NCBI GenBank assembly: GCA_947451105.1
Contig: CANFXY010000018.1
Location: forward strand, 1-32,219
Reading direction: 5' to 3'
Source of the DNA: Bacteroidota bacterium
Lineage (GTDB): Bacteria; Bacteroidota; Bacteroidia; NS11-12g; UBA955
Length of the DNA stretch: 32,219 bases
Shown here: positions 7,858 to 16,818 of the stretch, piece by piece
How positions within the stretch are numbered: position 1 is the first letter of the stretch
Layout of the letters: every line of letters starts with the position of its first letter
Notes under the pieces: model-generated
Told to the model about the DNA's origin: nothing
Databases searched by the model: none
The model's input: only the letters and a program-made list of their open reading frames with translations
Position numbers and translations under genes: made by a program

Positions 7858-9069
7858 TTGGCTAGTATTTTTCCTTTTAAAGCACTTCTGCCTGCTAAAG
7901 GTAAAGAAGGTTTGGTGTCTGCAAATACCCATGTAGATGACCTAAAACGACAAATGGAAATTGTGCGGGAAAACCCGCTCACTTATCTAAATGTGGTTAA
8001 ACCTTATTTGAAATTTAATGAGGAAAAAAATCCAATAAAACATTTTCCATATGGCCTTTCTGCCTTGCATGAACTAATGGCAATGAAAGCAATGGAATTG
8101 GATGCCAATTCTTCATTGTACATATACATTCAGACGGATAAAATTAATGGCTCTCACGAATATATTGGTTTGATATGCACCGTTGCTGTTGAAGATTATT
8201 ACGAAGGGAAAATTAAGATCCATGAAAAGACCCTCACCGAAAAAGAGGAGCAATTAATTATGCATATTGAAGCAACTGGTGTGATTGGCGAACCGGTGCT
8301 AATGACCCACAAACCTGCTTCAAATGTATCAGATATTTTAAAATCAATTGTTGGAAAAGGAGAGGAAATCATTCATTTTCATGATGAGGTTGACCGTGTT
8401 CATCGCATAATAAGGATTGAAGACCCAGCGTTGATAGAATCTATCCAAAATGCATATTCAGGTATCGGCGATTTGTACATTGCAGATGGACATCACCGCA
8501 GCGCTGCCTCTGCAGGGTATTTCAAGAAGAAAGGCATACACAATGGGCATTATTTAAGCTATGTTGTTCCGCCTGAATACTTGAACATTGACAGTTTTCA
8601 CCGTGCATTTAAATCCAAAATAGAATTTAATGCAGAAACATTCATAAGTCAATTAAAAAATGATTTTGAAGTTAATACGTCACCAGAGCCTATTTTGCCG
8701 AAAAATGAATTAGAATTTGGATTAAGACTTAAAGGGCAATGGTATCAGTTGAGTTACAAATTGGGTGTTGACGGTCTCAATGCTGTAGATAGTCTAGATG
8801 TTTCAATTTTAGAAGACCATGTGTTTAAGTCTAAATTAAATATTAATGATTCAAAAACAGACAATCAACTTTCATTTTTAAAGGGAAGTATACCTTGCGA
8901 AACCCTTGAAGCAGAAGTTGATGCAGGTATATACGATGCAGTCTTTACCGTGCATCCATGTCACATTCAACATGTGTTTGATGTGGCTGATCAAGGTTTA
9001 ATTATGCCGCCCAAATCTACTTATATTGAACCTAAATTGAGAACTGGATTAACAGTTCAAATGGTCTAA
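7858..9069 (+). CDS. DUF1015 family protein in the serine operon
   Basis: This 403-residue protein is recognisable as DUF1015 from the N-terminal SIFPFKALLPA, the motif YIADGHHRSAASA (207-219) and the C-terminal LIMPPKSTYIEPKLRTGL. The DGHHR..A motif resembles the G-x-x-R box of the ParB/Srx-like fold, which free-serine kinases such as SbnI and SerK also use. From memory, some DUF1015 proteins have been reported as pyrophosphate-dependent serine kinases; I could not check this. The start is TTG, 2 bp after the serA stop, fixed by where the conserved N-terminus begins. Linkage to serC-serA suggests action on serine or phosphoserine. No phosphoserine phosphatase gene is in the window. The family call is firm; the function is inferred. 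Confidence 0.85.
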   Translation: MASIFPFKALLPAKGKEGLVSANTHVDDLKRQMEIVRENPLTYLNVVKPYLKFNEEKNPIKHFPYGLSALHELMAMKAMELDANSSLYIYIQTDKINGSHEYIGLICTVAVEDYYEGKIKIHEKTLTEKEEQLIMHIEATGVIGEPVLMTHKPASNVSDILKSIVGKGEEIIHFHDEVDRVHRIIRIEDPALIESIQNAYSGIGDLYIADGHHRSAASAGYFKKKGIHNGHYLSYVVPPEYLNIDSFHRAFKSKIEFNAETFISQLKNDFEVNTSPEPILPKNELEFGLRLKGQWYQLSYKLGVDGLNAVDSLDVSILEDHVFKSKLNINDSKTDNQLSFLKGSIPCETLEAEVDAGIYDAVFTVHPCHIQHVFDVADQGLIMPPKSTYIEPKLRTGLTVQMV

Positions 9070-9126
9070 AAGACCTTCTTTACCGCATTTTATCGTAAAA
9101 TTATTTTTCCTTTATTAGGAGAAAAT

Positions 9127-9139
9127 GCTAATTATTAGC
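9127..9139. repeat. Perfect palindrome upstream of the metalloprotease gene
   Basis: GCTAAT-T-ATTAGC is a 6-1-6 perfect inverted repeat in the 149-bp gap between the serine operon and the protease gene. It may be an operator. There is no T-run directly after it, so it is not a clear terminator. The rest of the gap holds only a weak hairpin (TTTTA-TCG-TAAAA near 9089-9101) followed by a T-rich stretch, and a one-mismatch -7 element GAACTTTG at 9191-9198. Confidence 0.3.
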
Positions 9140-9218
9140 TTGTTGCATCATCTTATGGGTTTTATGCGATGAAATATTGGTTTTTTTAACGAACTTTGCC
9201 TGTAATACTTTAAAACGA

Positions 9219-12200
9219 ATGATTAAAAACCAAACCATTTTTAGATTTTTAACGCTTTTCATTTTATTCTTATTTGCAAATTCGATAAAGTCACAAGTTT
9301 TTGAAGGTGATTTAGCCAATAAAACATTAAAAGGTGCTGATCTAATTAGGATAAGTGAGCAAACGGGGTTGATTCAATACGCTCAATTAAATGACAACAT
9401 AAGAATCGATGAAGCAAATGTTTTACCCTATTTATCTAAGGTTTATCAACTGTCCAACGCCTATAGTTTTAATGTCATTAGAAAAGAAACAGACGAATTA
9501 GGCTTTTTACATATCCGATACCAATTGAGTGTAAATAAAATTCCAATTCTTGGATCGGTAATCATTGCACATTTTAAAAATGGATACCTCAATGCCTTCA
9601 ATGGTGAGGTTTTTAAAGTATCAGAATCAACATCGTCGTTAAAACTTAATGAAAGCGAATGCCTCAAGATTGCATTGGATTCAACCCATGCCGAATCTTA
9701 TTTATGGCAAATACCAGAAGAAGAGGCCATCATAAAAGAAATAAAGGAAGATGTTCATGCCACCTGGTATCCTAAAGGGGAATTGATTTATGTGCCGGAT
9801 AATTTGAATTTCTTCAACAAGACATTTTATTTAACGTACAAATTCAACATACACGCCAGTATTCCAAGAACAGCAGAAAATATGTACATTGATGTAAATT
9901 CTGGTAAACTCATAGCCAGAGAAAATCAATTACACACAACAGATGTCAATGGGAAAGCCATTACCAAATACAGTGGAACAAAAAATATTATCACCGATAG
10001 CACAGCACCATTTAATTACCGTCTGCGTGAAAATACCAGAGGTGGAGGTGTTTACACCTTAAACCTTAAAAAGGGAACCAATTATGGTTTGGCCGTTGAC
10101 TTTCTTGATAGCAACAACAATTGGAATAATGTAAATGCAAACAAAGACGAAGTTGCCACCGATTGCCATTGGGGTGCTGAAACTACCTTTGACTATTACA
10201 AAACTAAATTCAACCGCAACAGCTATAACAACAGCAATGCGCGAATAAATAGTTATGTGCATTATTCGGCCAATTATGACAATGCCTTTTGGGATGGAAT
10301 TCGTATGACTTATGGAGATGGAAGTACATTTAAACCACTTACTTCTTTGGATGTTTGCGGCCATGAAATTACCCATGCCGTTACCAGTAATTCTGCTAAT
10401 TTAATTTACAGTTACCAATCAGGACAACTTAACGAATCCTTCAGTGATATTTTTGGAAATGCCATAGAGCGGTATGGTAAGCCAACTGGATATAGTTGGA
10501 AAATTGGAGAGGAAATTACATACAGTGGGGCAGGTTTACGCAATATGACTGACCCCAGAATTCAAGGGAATCCACGCTGTTATCTAGGAACTTATTGGTA
10601 CACAGGTGCTGGCGATAATGGAGGTGTTCATACCAACAGTGGGGTTCAAAATTGGTGGTTTTATTTAATCACGGAGGGGGGCATTGGGACAAACGATTTT
10701 AGCAATGCCTACAAAGTTGATAGTTTAGGTATTTTAAGTGCCGAAAAAATAGCCTATAGAAATTTAACCGTATACTTGACGCCTTCATCTCAATATACTG
10801 ATTCACGTTTTTATTCTATTCAGGCTGCCAAAGATCTATTTGGTCAATGCAGTAAAGAGGTTATATCTGTAACAAATGCCTGGTATGCTTGTAACGTTGG
10901 TCCAAAGTATGATAGTGGTTACGTTAAAGCTGCTTTTTCAGCAGATACGGTTATCTGTAATACCTCAAAAACAGTTAAGTTTTACAACCTTAGCTCGAAT
11001 GCAATAACCTATAAATGGACCTTTGGAGATGGAAATACTTCAACGGCAACCAATCCAACAAAAACATATTCAAGTTTTGGTAATTATACGATTAAATTAG
11101 TTGCAACGAGTTGTTTTAAAAATAAAAAAGACAGTTTAACCAAAACAGCTTATGTGAAAATCGATTCAACTTTTGATATTTGTAATGCCATTCTCATGCC
11201 TGCCTCCGGCACGGATAGTACGCACAAGTGCAAATCTTTTATATACGACGATGGGGGTGAAGACATTTATTCTCAGGGTAGAATTACCTATTTCAGAATT
11301 AGTGCACCAGGTGCAGATTCAATTCGTATCCGATTTTTAGATTTTGATTATGAGGCTGGTTATGACAGTCTTTATGTATATAAGGGTAAATACCCCGGAA
11401 CAGGCACCAAAGTTGGTGGTTATACTGGTTCTGCTTTGCCATTTTCAGGAAACAATTTTTTAGTCGCTGGCAATACTGTAACGTTAAGACATGTATCTGA
11501 TCCTTATGTAGTCGGTAGGGGATTCAAATTGTTGTATACAGCAATTAAAAAACCCGTTAAAGTAACAGCATACTCAGATACCACGATTTGTATGGGTAAA
11601 TCTGCGATGTTAAGAGCAAAAGGAACTGGCGGTTATGCGGGCGACTATTTCTTTAAATGGAACAATCTGGTTTACAATGACACAAACATAGTCGCACCCA
11701 CAAGCAATTCAAGCTATAAAATTTATCTTAGCGATCTTTGCACCAATTCAAAGGATTCAGCAACTGTAAATGTTACGGTTAGAAATCCTTTGGATGTTAA
11801 AACCAATAAGGACACCACCATATGTCTTGGAAGATCTGTAACCCTTTCTGCCTCTGCAACAGGTGGTAACTCTTCTGCTTATACTTATACTTGGGACAAT
11901 GCCTTGGGAACCGGTAAAACAAAAACAGTGAGTCCAACTGTAAATACAACCTACAGGGTGATAATAAGTGATGCTTGTACACCAAAACAAGATACCGCAT
12001 ATGTCAGGGTAAATGTTAAAAATGCTTTAAAAGTAAAAGTAAGCACAAATGATACTTTAATTTGTTACAATAAAGTGAGCGCTGTATCTGCCAACGGTAG
12101 CGGTGGCGATACCAGTCAATATACCTATCTATGGGCAAATGGACTAGGAATGGGTAGCAGTATTAATGCAAGTTTGACCAGCAGCCGTTGGGTAAAATGT

Positions 12201-14450
12201 ACCTTAACAGATGCTTGCTCTGTGGCACCTGCATCCGATTCTGTTTTCGTCGTGGTTAGGGCAGCATTGGCCGTCCAAATAAACAACGATACGACTTTAT
12301 GTTTTGGAAGAGGAACCAAAATCATAGCCACATCAACGGGAGGTGTGTCAAAGGATTATACCTACAATTGGACGCCTTTATTGCCTGACACGGCCATTCA
12401 AAACGTTAAACCTAAAATAAAAACCAAATATAAAGTTGTCCTAACTGACAATTGTTCTAATTCTGCCACTGATTCAATTACCATTAATGTATTAGCACCG
12501 ATAGTGGTTAGTGGATTAAAAGACACAACCATTTGCACGGGCATGAATGTACCATTGGTTCCCAAAGTTACCGGCGGTTTAAGCAGTTCTTATTCCTATA
12601 CTTGGAACTTAGGCTTAGGAAATGCATCTACCCAATTGGTTGCGCCAACAGGAACAAACACCTATCAAGTAATTGTTAGGGATGGTTGCACAGTTTTAGG
12701 TGATACTGCAATAGCCAATATCACGGTTAAAAGTTCATTAAAGCCAAAGATTTTTAGTGCAGACACTCTGGTTTGTTATCAAAACACAAGCGCGTTTACA
12801 GTTACTGCAACTGGTGGTGATGTACGTAAATATGTGTATAATTGGAATAATGGTTTGGGAACTGGAAGCAGTACCTCAGGTGTAATGTCCACGAGTAAAT
12901 GGGTAAAAGTTACCTTAACAGATGCTTGTACAGTTAATCCTGGCGTCGATTCAATATACGTTAAAGTAAGACCTGAATTAAAAGTAAAACTGCCAAAGGA
13001 TACTTTAATTTGTTATGGAAGTTCTATGCCGTTGAGCGCAATCCCAAGTGGAGGTGATTTAAATACCTATGCATACACATGGAATCAAGGCCTAAGCTCG
13101 GTCCAAACAAATACCATTTCGCCTAAAATTAAAACCCAGTATATTGTTTTGTTGAACGATTTGTGCTCGGCACAGGCTACTGACTCCATGGTAGTTGATG
13201 TTATGGCTAAAATTAAGGTAACAGGTTTAAGGGATACCACAATTTGTGATGGGGCATCAGTTCCACTTAAGCCAATAGTTACAGGCGGTATCAGTGCCAA
13301 TTATAATTACACTTGGAATCAAGGTCAAGGTAATTCAAAGAACATTTTAGTAAAACCAACCAGTAACACAACATATAAATTGATTGTTGATGATCAATGC
13401 ACTCAGCCATATGATTCTTCAATTGTAAACATCACCGTTCTACCTGCTTTAAAATTAAATATTAAGTTGAGTGATAACAGTATTTGTGAAAATGACACTT
13501 CCATACTCAATTTAAATATGAGTGGTGGTTTAAGTTCGCAGTACCAATGGACAATTAATGGAGTGCCTAGTTTAAGCAAAGCAATAGTGGAAAAACCTTC
13601 TAGCAGTAAGCAGTATATAGTAAACTTAATTGACAATTGTTCTCAAGCCGTTTCTGATACGGTTAATTTAAATGTTAATCCAAAGCCACTGGTTGATTTT
13701 TCAGTAAGTAAACAAACAATTTGTAGAAAAGAGTCTATAGCGTTTAATAATTTAAGTTCAGGTGCTTCAACTTATTGGTGGCATTTAACGCCAACAGATA
13801 GCAGCAACGCACAAAACCCGATTTTCACCTACAAGACCTCGGGAACTTATGATATAAGTCTATTGGCTATTTCAGATTCACTTTGTGTGAATTATATCAA
13901 CAAACCAGCCTATGTAACAGTTGTAGATCTGCCAATAAGTAAGTTTACATATTTACCTAAACAGCCTGATTACTTGAATCGTCAAGTTAATTTCAATAAC
14001 CAATCAACCAACCAATCTAGTTTTGAATGGAATTTTGGCGACTTTAACAAAGAAACCGTTAATCCAAGTCCTTCACATACATACTCTGATACAGGTTATT
14101 ACCCAGTTAGACTAATTGTTAAAAACAGTTTAGGTTGCGCCGATACCATGTCTGAAATGATAAGGGTAAAAGATGTTTTCAGACTTTACATTCCAGATGC
14201 GATAACCGTTAACAACGATTTGTTAAATGATAATTTCGTGGTCCTAGGACGAGGAATACGTTTCTACAACCTGCAAATATTCGACCGTTGGGGTGGTAAG
14301 ATTTATGATGGAAATATGGGAGACAAACCATTTGATGGAAAAGACAGCAAAGGCGTTCCTTTAATGAAAGGAACCTATGTCGTTAATCTTACAGTGCAAG
14401 ATTTCGATGGTTTTATGCACTACATCAGACAGGTTTTAGAAGTCCTTTAG
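9219..14450 (+). CDS. Secreted M4 (thermolysin-like) metalloprotease with PKD, CUB, nine Ig-like repeats and T9SS sorting domain
   Basis: This 1743-residue zinc protease is secreted across the outer membrane. Residues 1-26 are a signal peptide, followed by an FTP/PepSY-type propeptide to about 230. The M4 catalytic domain has HEITH at 382-386, the third zinc ligand Glu406 in QLNESFSD, and the transition-state His471 in GGVHTNSGVQNWW. The offsets (24 and 89 residues from the first His) equal those of thermolysin (142, 166, 231). Next come a PKD domain (about 575-640, WTFGDGN), a CUB domain (about 670-777), nine Ig-like repeats of 78-80 residues (781-1490), two PKD-like domains, and a C-terminal gliding-motility-associated domain (from about 1655; FYNLQIFDRWGGKIYDG). 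The last is a type-B T9SS signal. The start is ATG 9219; an upstream in-frame TTG at 9177 would bury the signal peptide. Confidence 0.93.
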   Translation: MIKNQTIFRFLTLFILFLFANSIKSQVFEGDLANKTLKGADLIRISEQTGLIQYAQLNDNIRIDEANVLPYLSKVYQLSNAYSFNVIRKETDELGFLHIRYQLSVNKIPILGSVIIAHFKNGYLNAFNGEVFKVSESTSSLKLNESECLKIALDSTHAESYLWQIPEEEAIIKEIKEDVHATWYPKGELIYVPDNLNFFNKTFYLTYKFNIHASIPRTAENMYIDVNSGKLIARENQLHTTDVNGKAITKYSGTKNIITDSTAPFNYRLRENTRGGGVYTLNLKKGTNYGLAVDFLDSNNNWNNVNANKDEVATDCHWGAETTFDYYKTKFNRNSYNNSNARINSYVHYSANYDNAFWDGIRMTYGDGSTFKPLTSLDVCGHEITHAVTSNSANLIYSYQSGQLNESFSDIFGNAIERYGKPTGYSWKIGEEITYSGAGLRNMTDPRIQGNPRCYLGTYWYTGAGDNGGVHTNSGVQNWWFYLITEGGIGTNDFSNAYKVDSLGILSAEKIAYRNLTVYLTPSSQYTDSRFYSIQAAKDLFGQCSKEVISVTNAWYACNVGPKYDSGYVKAAFSADTVICNTSKTVKFYNLSSNAITYKWTFGDGNTSTATNPTKTYSSFGNYTIKLVATSCFKNKKDSLTKTAYVKIDSTFDICNAILMPASGTDSTHKCKSFIYDDGGEDIYSQGRITYFRISAPGADSIRIRFLDFDYEAGYDSLYVYKGKYPGTGTKVGGYTGSALPFSGNNFLVAGNTVTLRHVSDPYVVGRGFKLLYTAIKKPVKVTAYSDTTICMGKSAMLRAKGTGGYAGDYFFKWNNLVYNDTNIVAPTSNSSYKIYLSDLCTNSKDSATVNVTVRNPLDVKTNKDTTICLGRSVTLSASATGGNSSAYTYTWDNALGTGKTKTVSPTVNTTYRVIISDACTPKQDTAYVRVNVKNALKVKVSTNDTLICYNKVSAVSANGSGGDTSQYTYLWANGLGMGSSINASLTSSRWVKCTLTDACSVAPASDSVFVVVRAALAVQINNDTTLCFGRGTKIIATSTGGVSKDYTYNWTPLLPDTAIQNVKPKIKTKYKVVLTDNCSNSATDSITINVLAPIVVSGLKDTTICTGMNVPLVPKVTGGLSSSYSYTWNLGLGNASTQLVAPTGTNTYQVIVRDGCTVLGDTAIANITVKSSLKPKIFSADTLVCYQNTSAFTVTATGGDVRKYVYNWNNGLGTGSSTSGVMSTSKWVKVTLTDACTVNPGVDSIYVKVRPELKVKLPKDTLICYGSSMPLSAIPSGGDLNTYAYTWNQGLSSVQTNTISPKIKTQYIVLLNDLCSAQATDSMVVDVMAKIKVTGLRDTTICDGASVPLKPIVTGGISANYNYTWNQGQGNSKNILVKPTSNTTYKLIVDDQCTQPYDSSIVNITVLPALKLNIKLSDNSICENDTSILNLNMSGGLSSQYQWTINGVPSLSKAIVEKPSSSKQYIVNLIDNCSQAVSDTVNLNVNPKPLVDFSVSKQTICRKESIAFNNLSSGASTYWWHLTPTDSSNAQNPIFTYKTSGTYDISLLAISDSLCVNYINKPAYVTVVDLPISKFTYLPKQPDYLNRQVNFNNQSTNQSSFEWNFGDFNKETVNPSPSHTYSDTGYYPVRLIVKNSLGCADTMSEMIRVKDVFRLYIPDAITVNNDLLNDNFVVLGRGIRFYNLQIFDRWGGKIYDGNMGDKPFDGKDSKGVPLMKGTYVVNLTVQDFDGFMHYIRQVLEVL
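11559..12029 (+). repeat. Ig-like repeats 1-2 of the metalloprotease (partial higher-order unit)
   Basis: Two Ig-like repeats start at 11559 and 11793. Each has a DTTIC-G motif, then GG...Y.(Y/F).W and D.C near the end. Their lengths (234 and 237 bp) and sequences match the second and third members of the three-domain unit that follows, so they look like a unit lacking its first domain. Confidence 0.7.
12030..12740 (+). repeat. 711-bp three-domain repeat unit, copy 1 (Ig-like repeats 3-5)
   Basis: Repeats start at 12030, 12270 and 12504, giving lengths of 240, 234 and 237 bp. Type A has W.NGLG.GSS and WVK.TLTDAC, type B has PKIKT.Y and ATDS, and type C has VPL.P.VTGG and NITV. The next 711 bp repeat the same order and spacing exactly. 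Confidence 0.85.
12741..13451 (+). repeat. 711-bp three-domain repeat unit, copy 2 (Ig-like repeats 6-8)
   Basis: Repeats start at 12741, 12981 and 13215, again 240, 234 and 237 bp long. Each is more like the repeat 711 bp upstream than its immediate neighbours. A ninth, more divergent repeat follows from 13452. Confidence 0.85.
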
Positions 14451-14470
14451 CATGCGTTGTGTCAAGCACT

Positions 14471-15388
14471 TTAAAACTTTAACCAATGGCCAATGATTTT
14501 ACCCTGAGAAAACTCAAGTGCAGGAGCTGGTAATTTTATACAATTTAATACAAATAGCAAAGTTTTAATTCCTTTTTTCTTTGTTTTGATTTTGTTCAAA
14601 TTAAAGTCTAAACTCAAATAATACTGCCTATATCTTTTTACATTTGAATAGTCTTGTACCACCTGATTTTTATCTATCCATATATTGTCATCGCCACCCA
14701 ACATGCCATTGGCTCCATAGCCCAAACCTAAACCCAACCATTTTGCCTTGTTTTTTAATGGACTGTAACAAAGCCAATAGGTTTGCGCATTGTAATCTTT
14801 TAAAAATCGTTCATTAAAATTGCTGCCTAAAGTGTTTGGTCTGATGGCAGCGTAGTTTGATGCAGTATAAGAAAATTTCATTCTGATTTTCTGCTCATGC
14901 CAAATTGCTTCTTGACCTGCGCTTAATAATGTACCAAAACTATTTGCAGCCAAATCGCCTAACGATGCGCCCCAGGCACTTGAAAATCCATCCCAAATTT
15001 CAATAGGGTCTTGGAAAATACTTCCAAATAAAGCCCATTTCCATTGTTTGTTTTTAGGAACACCAGCCCATTTGGCCGCTTCGATTCCAGCCAAACCTAA
15101 GTAATATGAAGAAAAACAATGGCCAAATTTATCCACTTGTAACCATTCATGGTTGTCGTTAAAAAAATGAAATTTGCTCTGAGGATAGCCACTGTACCAC
15201 AGTTTATACAAACCAGCGTGAACAACAGCTGTACCGCCAATTCCAATAGTATAAGCCAAGTTTTGCTTTTGTTTCTCGTTAAATGTGTCTCGGTGTTTTT
15301 GAGACAACAATAAACTGTAATTTGAATCTGCTTTTACAGTTAAAAACAGACTCAAAAAAAGACCAACGCAAAGGACTTTAAGCCTCAT
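14471..15388 (-). CDS. DUF2279 family exported protein
   Basis: This is a 305-residue protein with a signal peptide (1-20, ending TVKA). The conserved block around LQVDKFGHCFSSYYLGLAG, then SIFQDPIEIWDGFSSAWGAS and GDLAANSFGT, identifies DUF2279, a family of predicted periplasmic or membrane-associated proteins of unknown function (E. coli YfiM belongs there). The C-terminal half has alternating hydrophobic segments with aromatic residues (KWLGLGLGYGANGM, QYYLSLDFNLN) that suggest beta structure at the outer membrane. It lies 8 bp after the phosphomutase gene and is the last member of the gcdH operon. It faces the metalloprotease gene tail to tail with 20 bp between and no obvious hairpin. 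Confidence 0.75.
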   Translation of the reverse strand: MRLKVLCVGLFLSLFLTVKADSNYSLLLSQKHRDTFNEKQKQNLAYTIGIGGTAVVHAGLYKLWYSGYPQSKFHFFNDNHEWLQVDKFGHCFSSYYLGLAGIEAAKWAGVPKNKQWKWALFGSIFQDPIEIWDGFSSAWGASLGDLAANSFGTLLSAGQEAIWHEQKIRMKFSYTASNYAAIRPNTLGSNFNERFLKDYNAQTYWLCYSPLKNKAKWLGLGLGYGANGMLGGDDNIWIDKNQVVQDYSNVKRYRQYYLSLDFNLNKIKTKKKGIKTLLFVLNCIKLPAPALEFSQGKIIGHWLKF

Positions 15389-15396
15389 GATTAGTT

Positions 15397-16818
15397 TTAC
15401 AATATTGCCGCTTTACAAGCGTCAAGAATTTTATAAGCACTTTCAGAATCTTTGCTTTCAGCATAGACTCTTAAAACAGGCTCGGTGCCACTAGGACGAA
15501 TCATAACCCATTCCTCATTGCCTAAATGGAATTTGAAACCATCCATGTTTTCAATGCGTTCAACAATATAAGATCCAAAACTATGGTATGCATTCTCTTG
15601 GCAATTTTTTATAATGGCTTGCTTTTGTGCTTCTTCAATATGCAAATCATATCTCTCTACAGCAAAAGCGCCAATTTGAGCATAGGTCTCATCAATTAAC
15701 TTTTCAATACTTTTGCCACTTACAGCCATGTATTCAAGGATTAATAAGCCCATCCAAATGCCATCTCTTTCAGGAATATGACCTTTTACTGCAATTCCAC
15801 CACTTTCTTCTGCGCCAATTAAGACATCGTCTGTAATCATGTACTCACAGATGTATTTGAATCCAATTTTCGTGGTGATGGTCTCTAATCCTATGATGCT
15901 AGCAAGTTTGTCAATTTTAGATGACACAGAAAAACTTTTGATAATTTTTCCATTTAAGCCTTTGTACTTGGTTAGATATTGCATCAACAACAAAATCAAA
16001 TGGTGAGAATCAACAAAACGGCCTTTGCTGTCAAAGAAACCAATTCTATCTGCATCTCCATCTGTGGCCAAACCGCAAAGCAATTGATCATTGTTTTTTA
16101 ACATGTCAGAAAACTCCAAAAGGTTTTTAAGAATAGGCTCCGGTGCAGTGCCATTAAAACCTGGATTGAATTCGCAATGCAAAACGCTTGCTTCTGGAAG
16201 AAGTTTTTTAATTACATTTTGACCAGCGCCATACATGGCATCATAAGCAAAATGGGGGGCGTATGCTTTTAATTTACTGGTGTCAAATTTCTCTTCAATT
16301 TGTTTTAAATAAAGCGCTTCGAAATCTGAGTATTCAATTAAACCAGCATGTATATATGAATCTAAACCATCAATTTTGGGTAATTCAGAATATGAAATTA
16401 AATTCTCTACTTTCTCAATTTCTGAAGGAATTACTGGTCCACCATAATTGGCTTTTATTTTATAGCCATTATAAGAAGGCGGATTGTGTGAAGCTGTGAT
16501 GATAACACCAGCGTAGGTATTTAATTTTGTATTCGCCAAAGAAATCATTGGTGTGCTGCAAAATCCACTGGAAAGATAAACTTTGATGCCGTGAGAGGCT
16601 AGCACTCTTGCCGTGTTTTCTGCGAACATTTTTCCGCCAAAGCGACAATCATATCCAACGGTGCAGGTATGGTTGCTTGAGCTTTCTTTTAACCATTTAG
16701 CAGTTGCATGTGCAACACGGTTTACATTTTCTACGGTATAGTTGTCTGCGATAATTTCGCGCCATCCGTCTGTTCCAAATTTAATTGTGTACATATTAGT
16801 TTCTTGAGTATTTGACAT
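15397..16818 (-). CDS. Phosphoglucomutase/phosphomannomutase family protein
   Basis: This alpha-D-phosphohexomutase interconverts hexose 1- and 6-phosphates. Numbered from ATG 16818 (473 residues), the phosphoserine loop is TASHNPPSYNG with Ser110, the Mg site is DGDADR (252-257), the sugar-binding loop is GAEESGG (334-340), and the phosphate-binding loop RPSGTEPVLRVYAES is near the end. KFGTDGWREIIA at the N-terminus is typical of the group. The start is ambiguous. ATG 16818 overlaps the upstream gene by 23 bp, while ATG 16794, just after the upstream stop, gives MYTIKFGTDGWR and fits family N-termini better. Glucose, mannose or glucosamine specificity cannot be settled from sequence. Confidence 0.92.
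   Translation of the reverse strand: MSNTQETNMYTIKFGTDGWREIIADNYTVENVNRVAHATAKWLKESSSNHTCTVGYDCRFGGKMFAENTARVLASHGIKVYLSSGFCSTPMISLANTKLNTYAGVIITASHNPPSYNGYKIKANYGGPVIPSEIEKVENLISYSELPKIDGLDSYIHAGLIEYSDFEALYLKQIEEKFDTSKLKAYAPHFAYDAMYGAGQNVIKKLLPEASVLHCEFNPGFNGTAPEPILKNLLEFSDMLKNNDQLLCGLATDGDADRIGFFDSKGRFVDSHHLILLLMQYLTKYKGLNGKIIKSFSVSSKIDKLASIIGLETITTKIGFKYICEYMITDDVLIGAEESGGIAVKGHIPERDGIWMGLLILEYMAVSGKSIEKLIDETYAQIGAFAVERYDLHIEEAQKQAIIKNCQENAYHSFGSYIVERIENMDGFKFHLGNEEWVMIRPSGTEPVLRVYAESKDSESAYKILDACKAAIL

Noticed and set aside
9177-9218. Upstream TTG start extending the metalloprotease by 14 residues
   Set aside because: The extension would place polar residues before a clean signal peptide that begins at ATG 9219.
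10059-10376. Minus-strand 105-codon frame inside the metalloprotease
   Set aside because: It overlaps the M4 catalytic domain including the zinc motif, and its Ile/Val-rich sequence is a shadow of the coding strand.
11559-13451. Possible CRISPR or satellite DNA because of the regular spacing of about 237 bp
   Set aside because: The repeats are in-frame protein domains with diverged DNA. There are no short identical direct repeats with unique spacers.
14451-14470. Search for a terminator between the metalloprotease and DUF2279 genes
   Set aside because: No stem-loop with a T-run could be found in or around this 20-bp gap.
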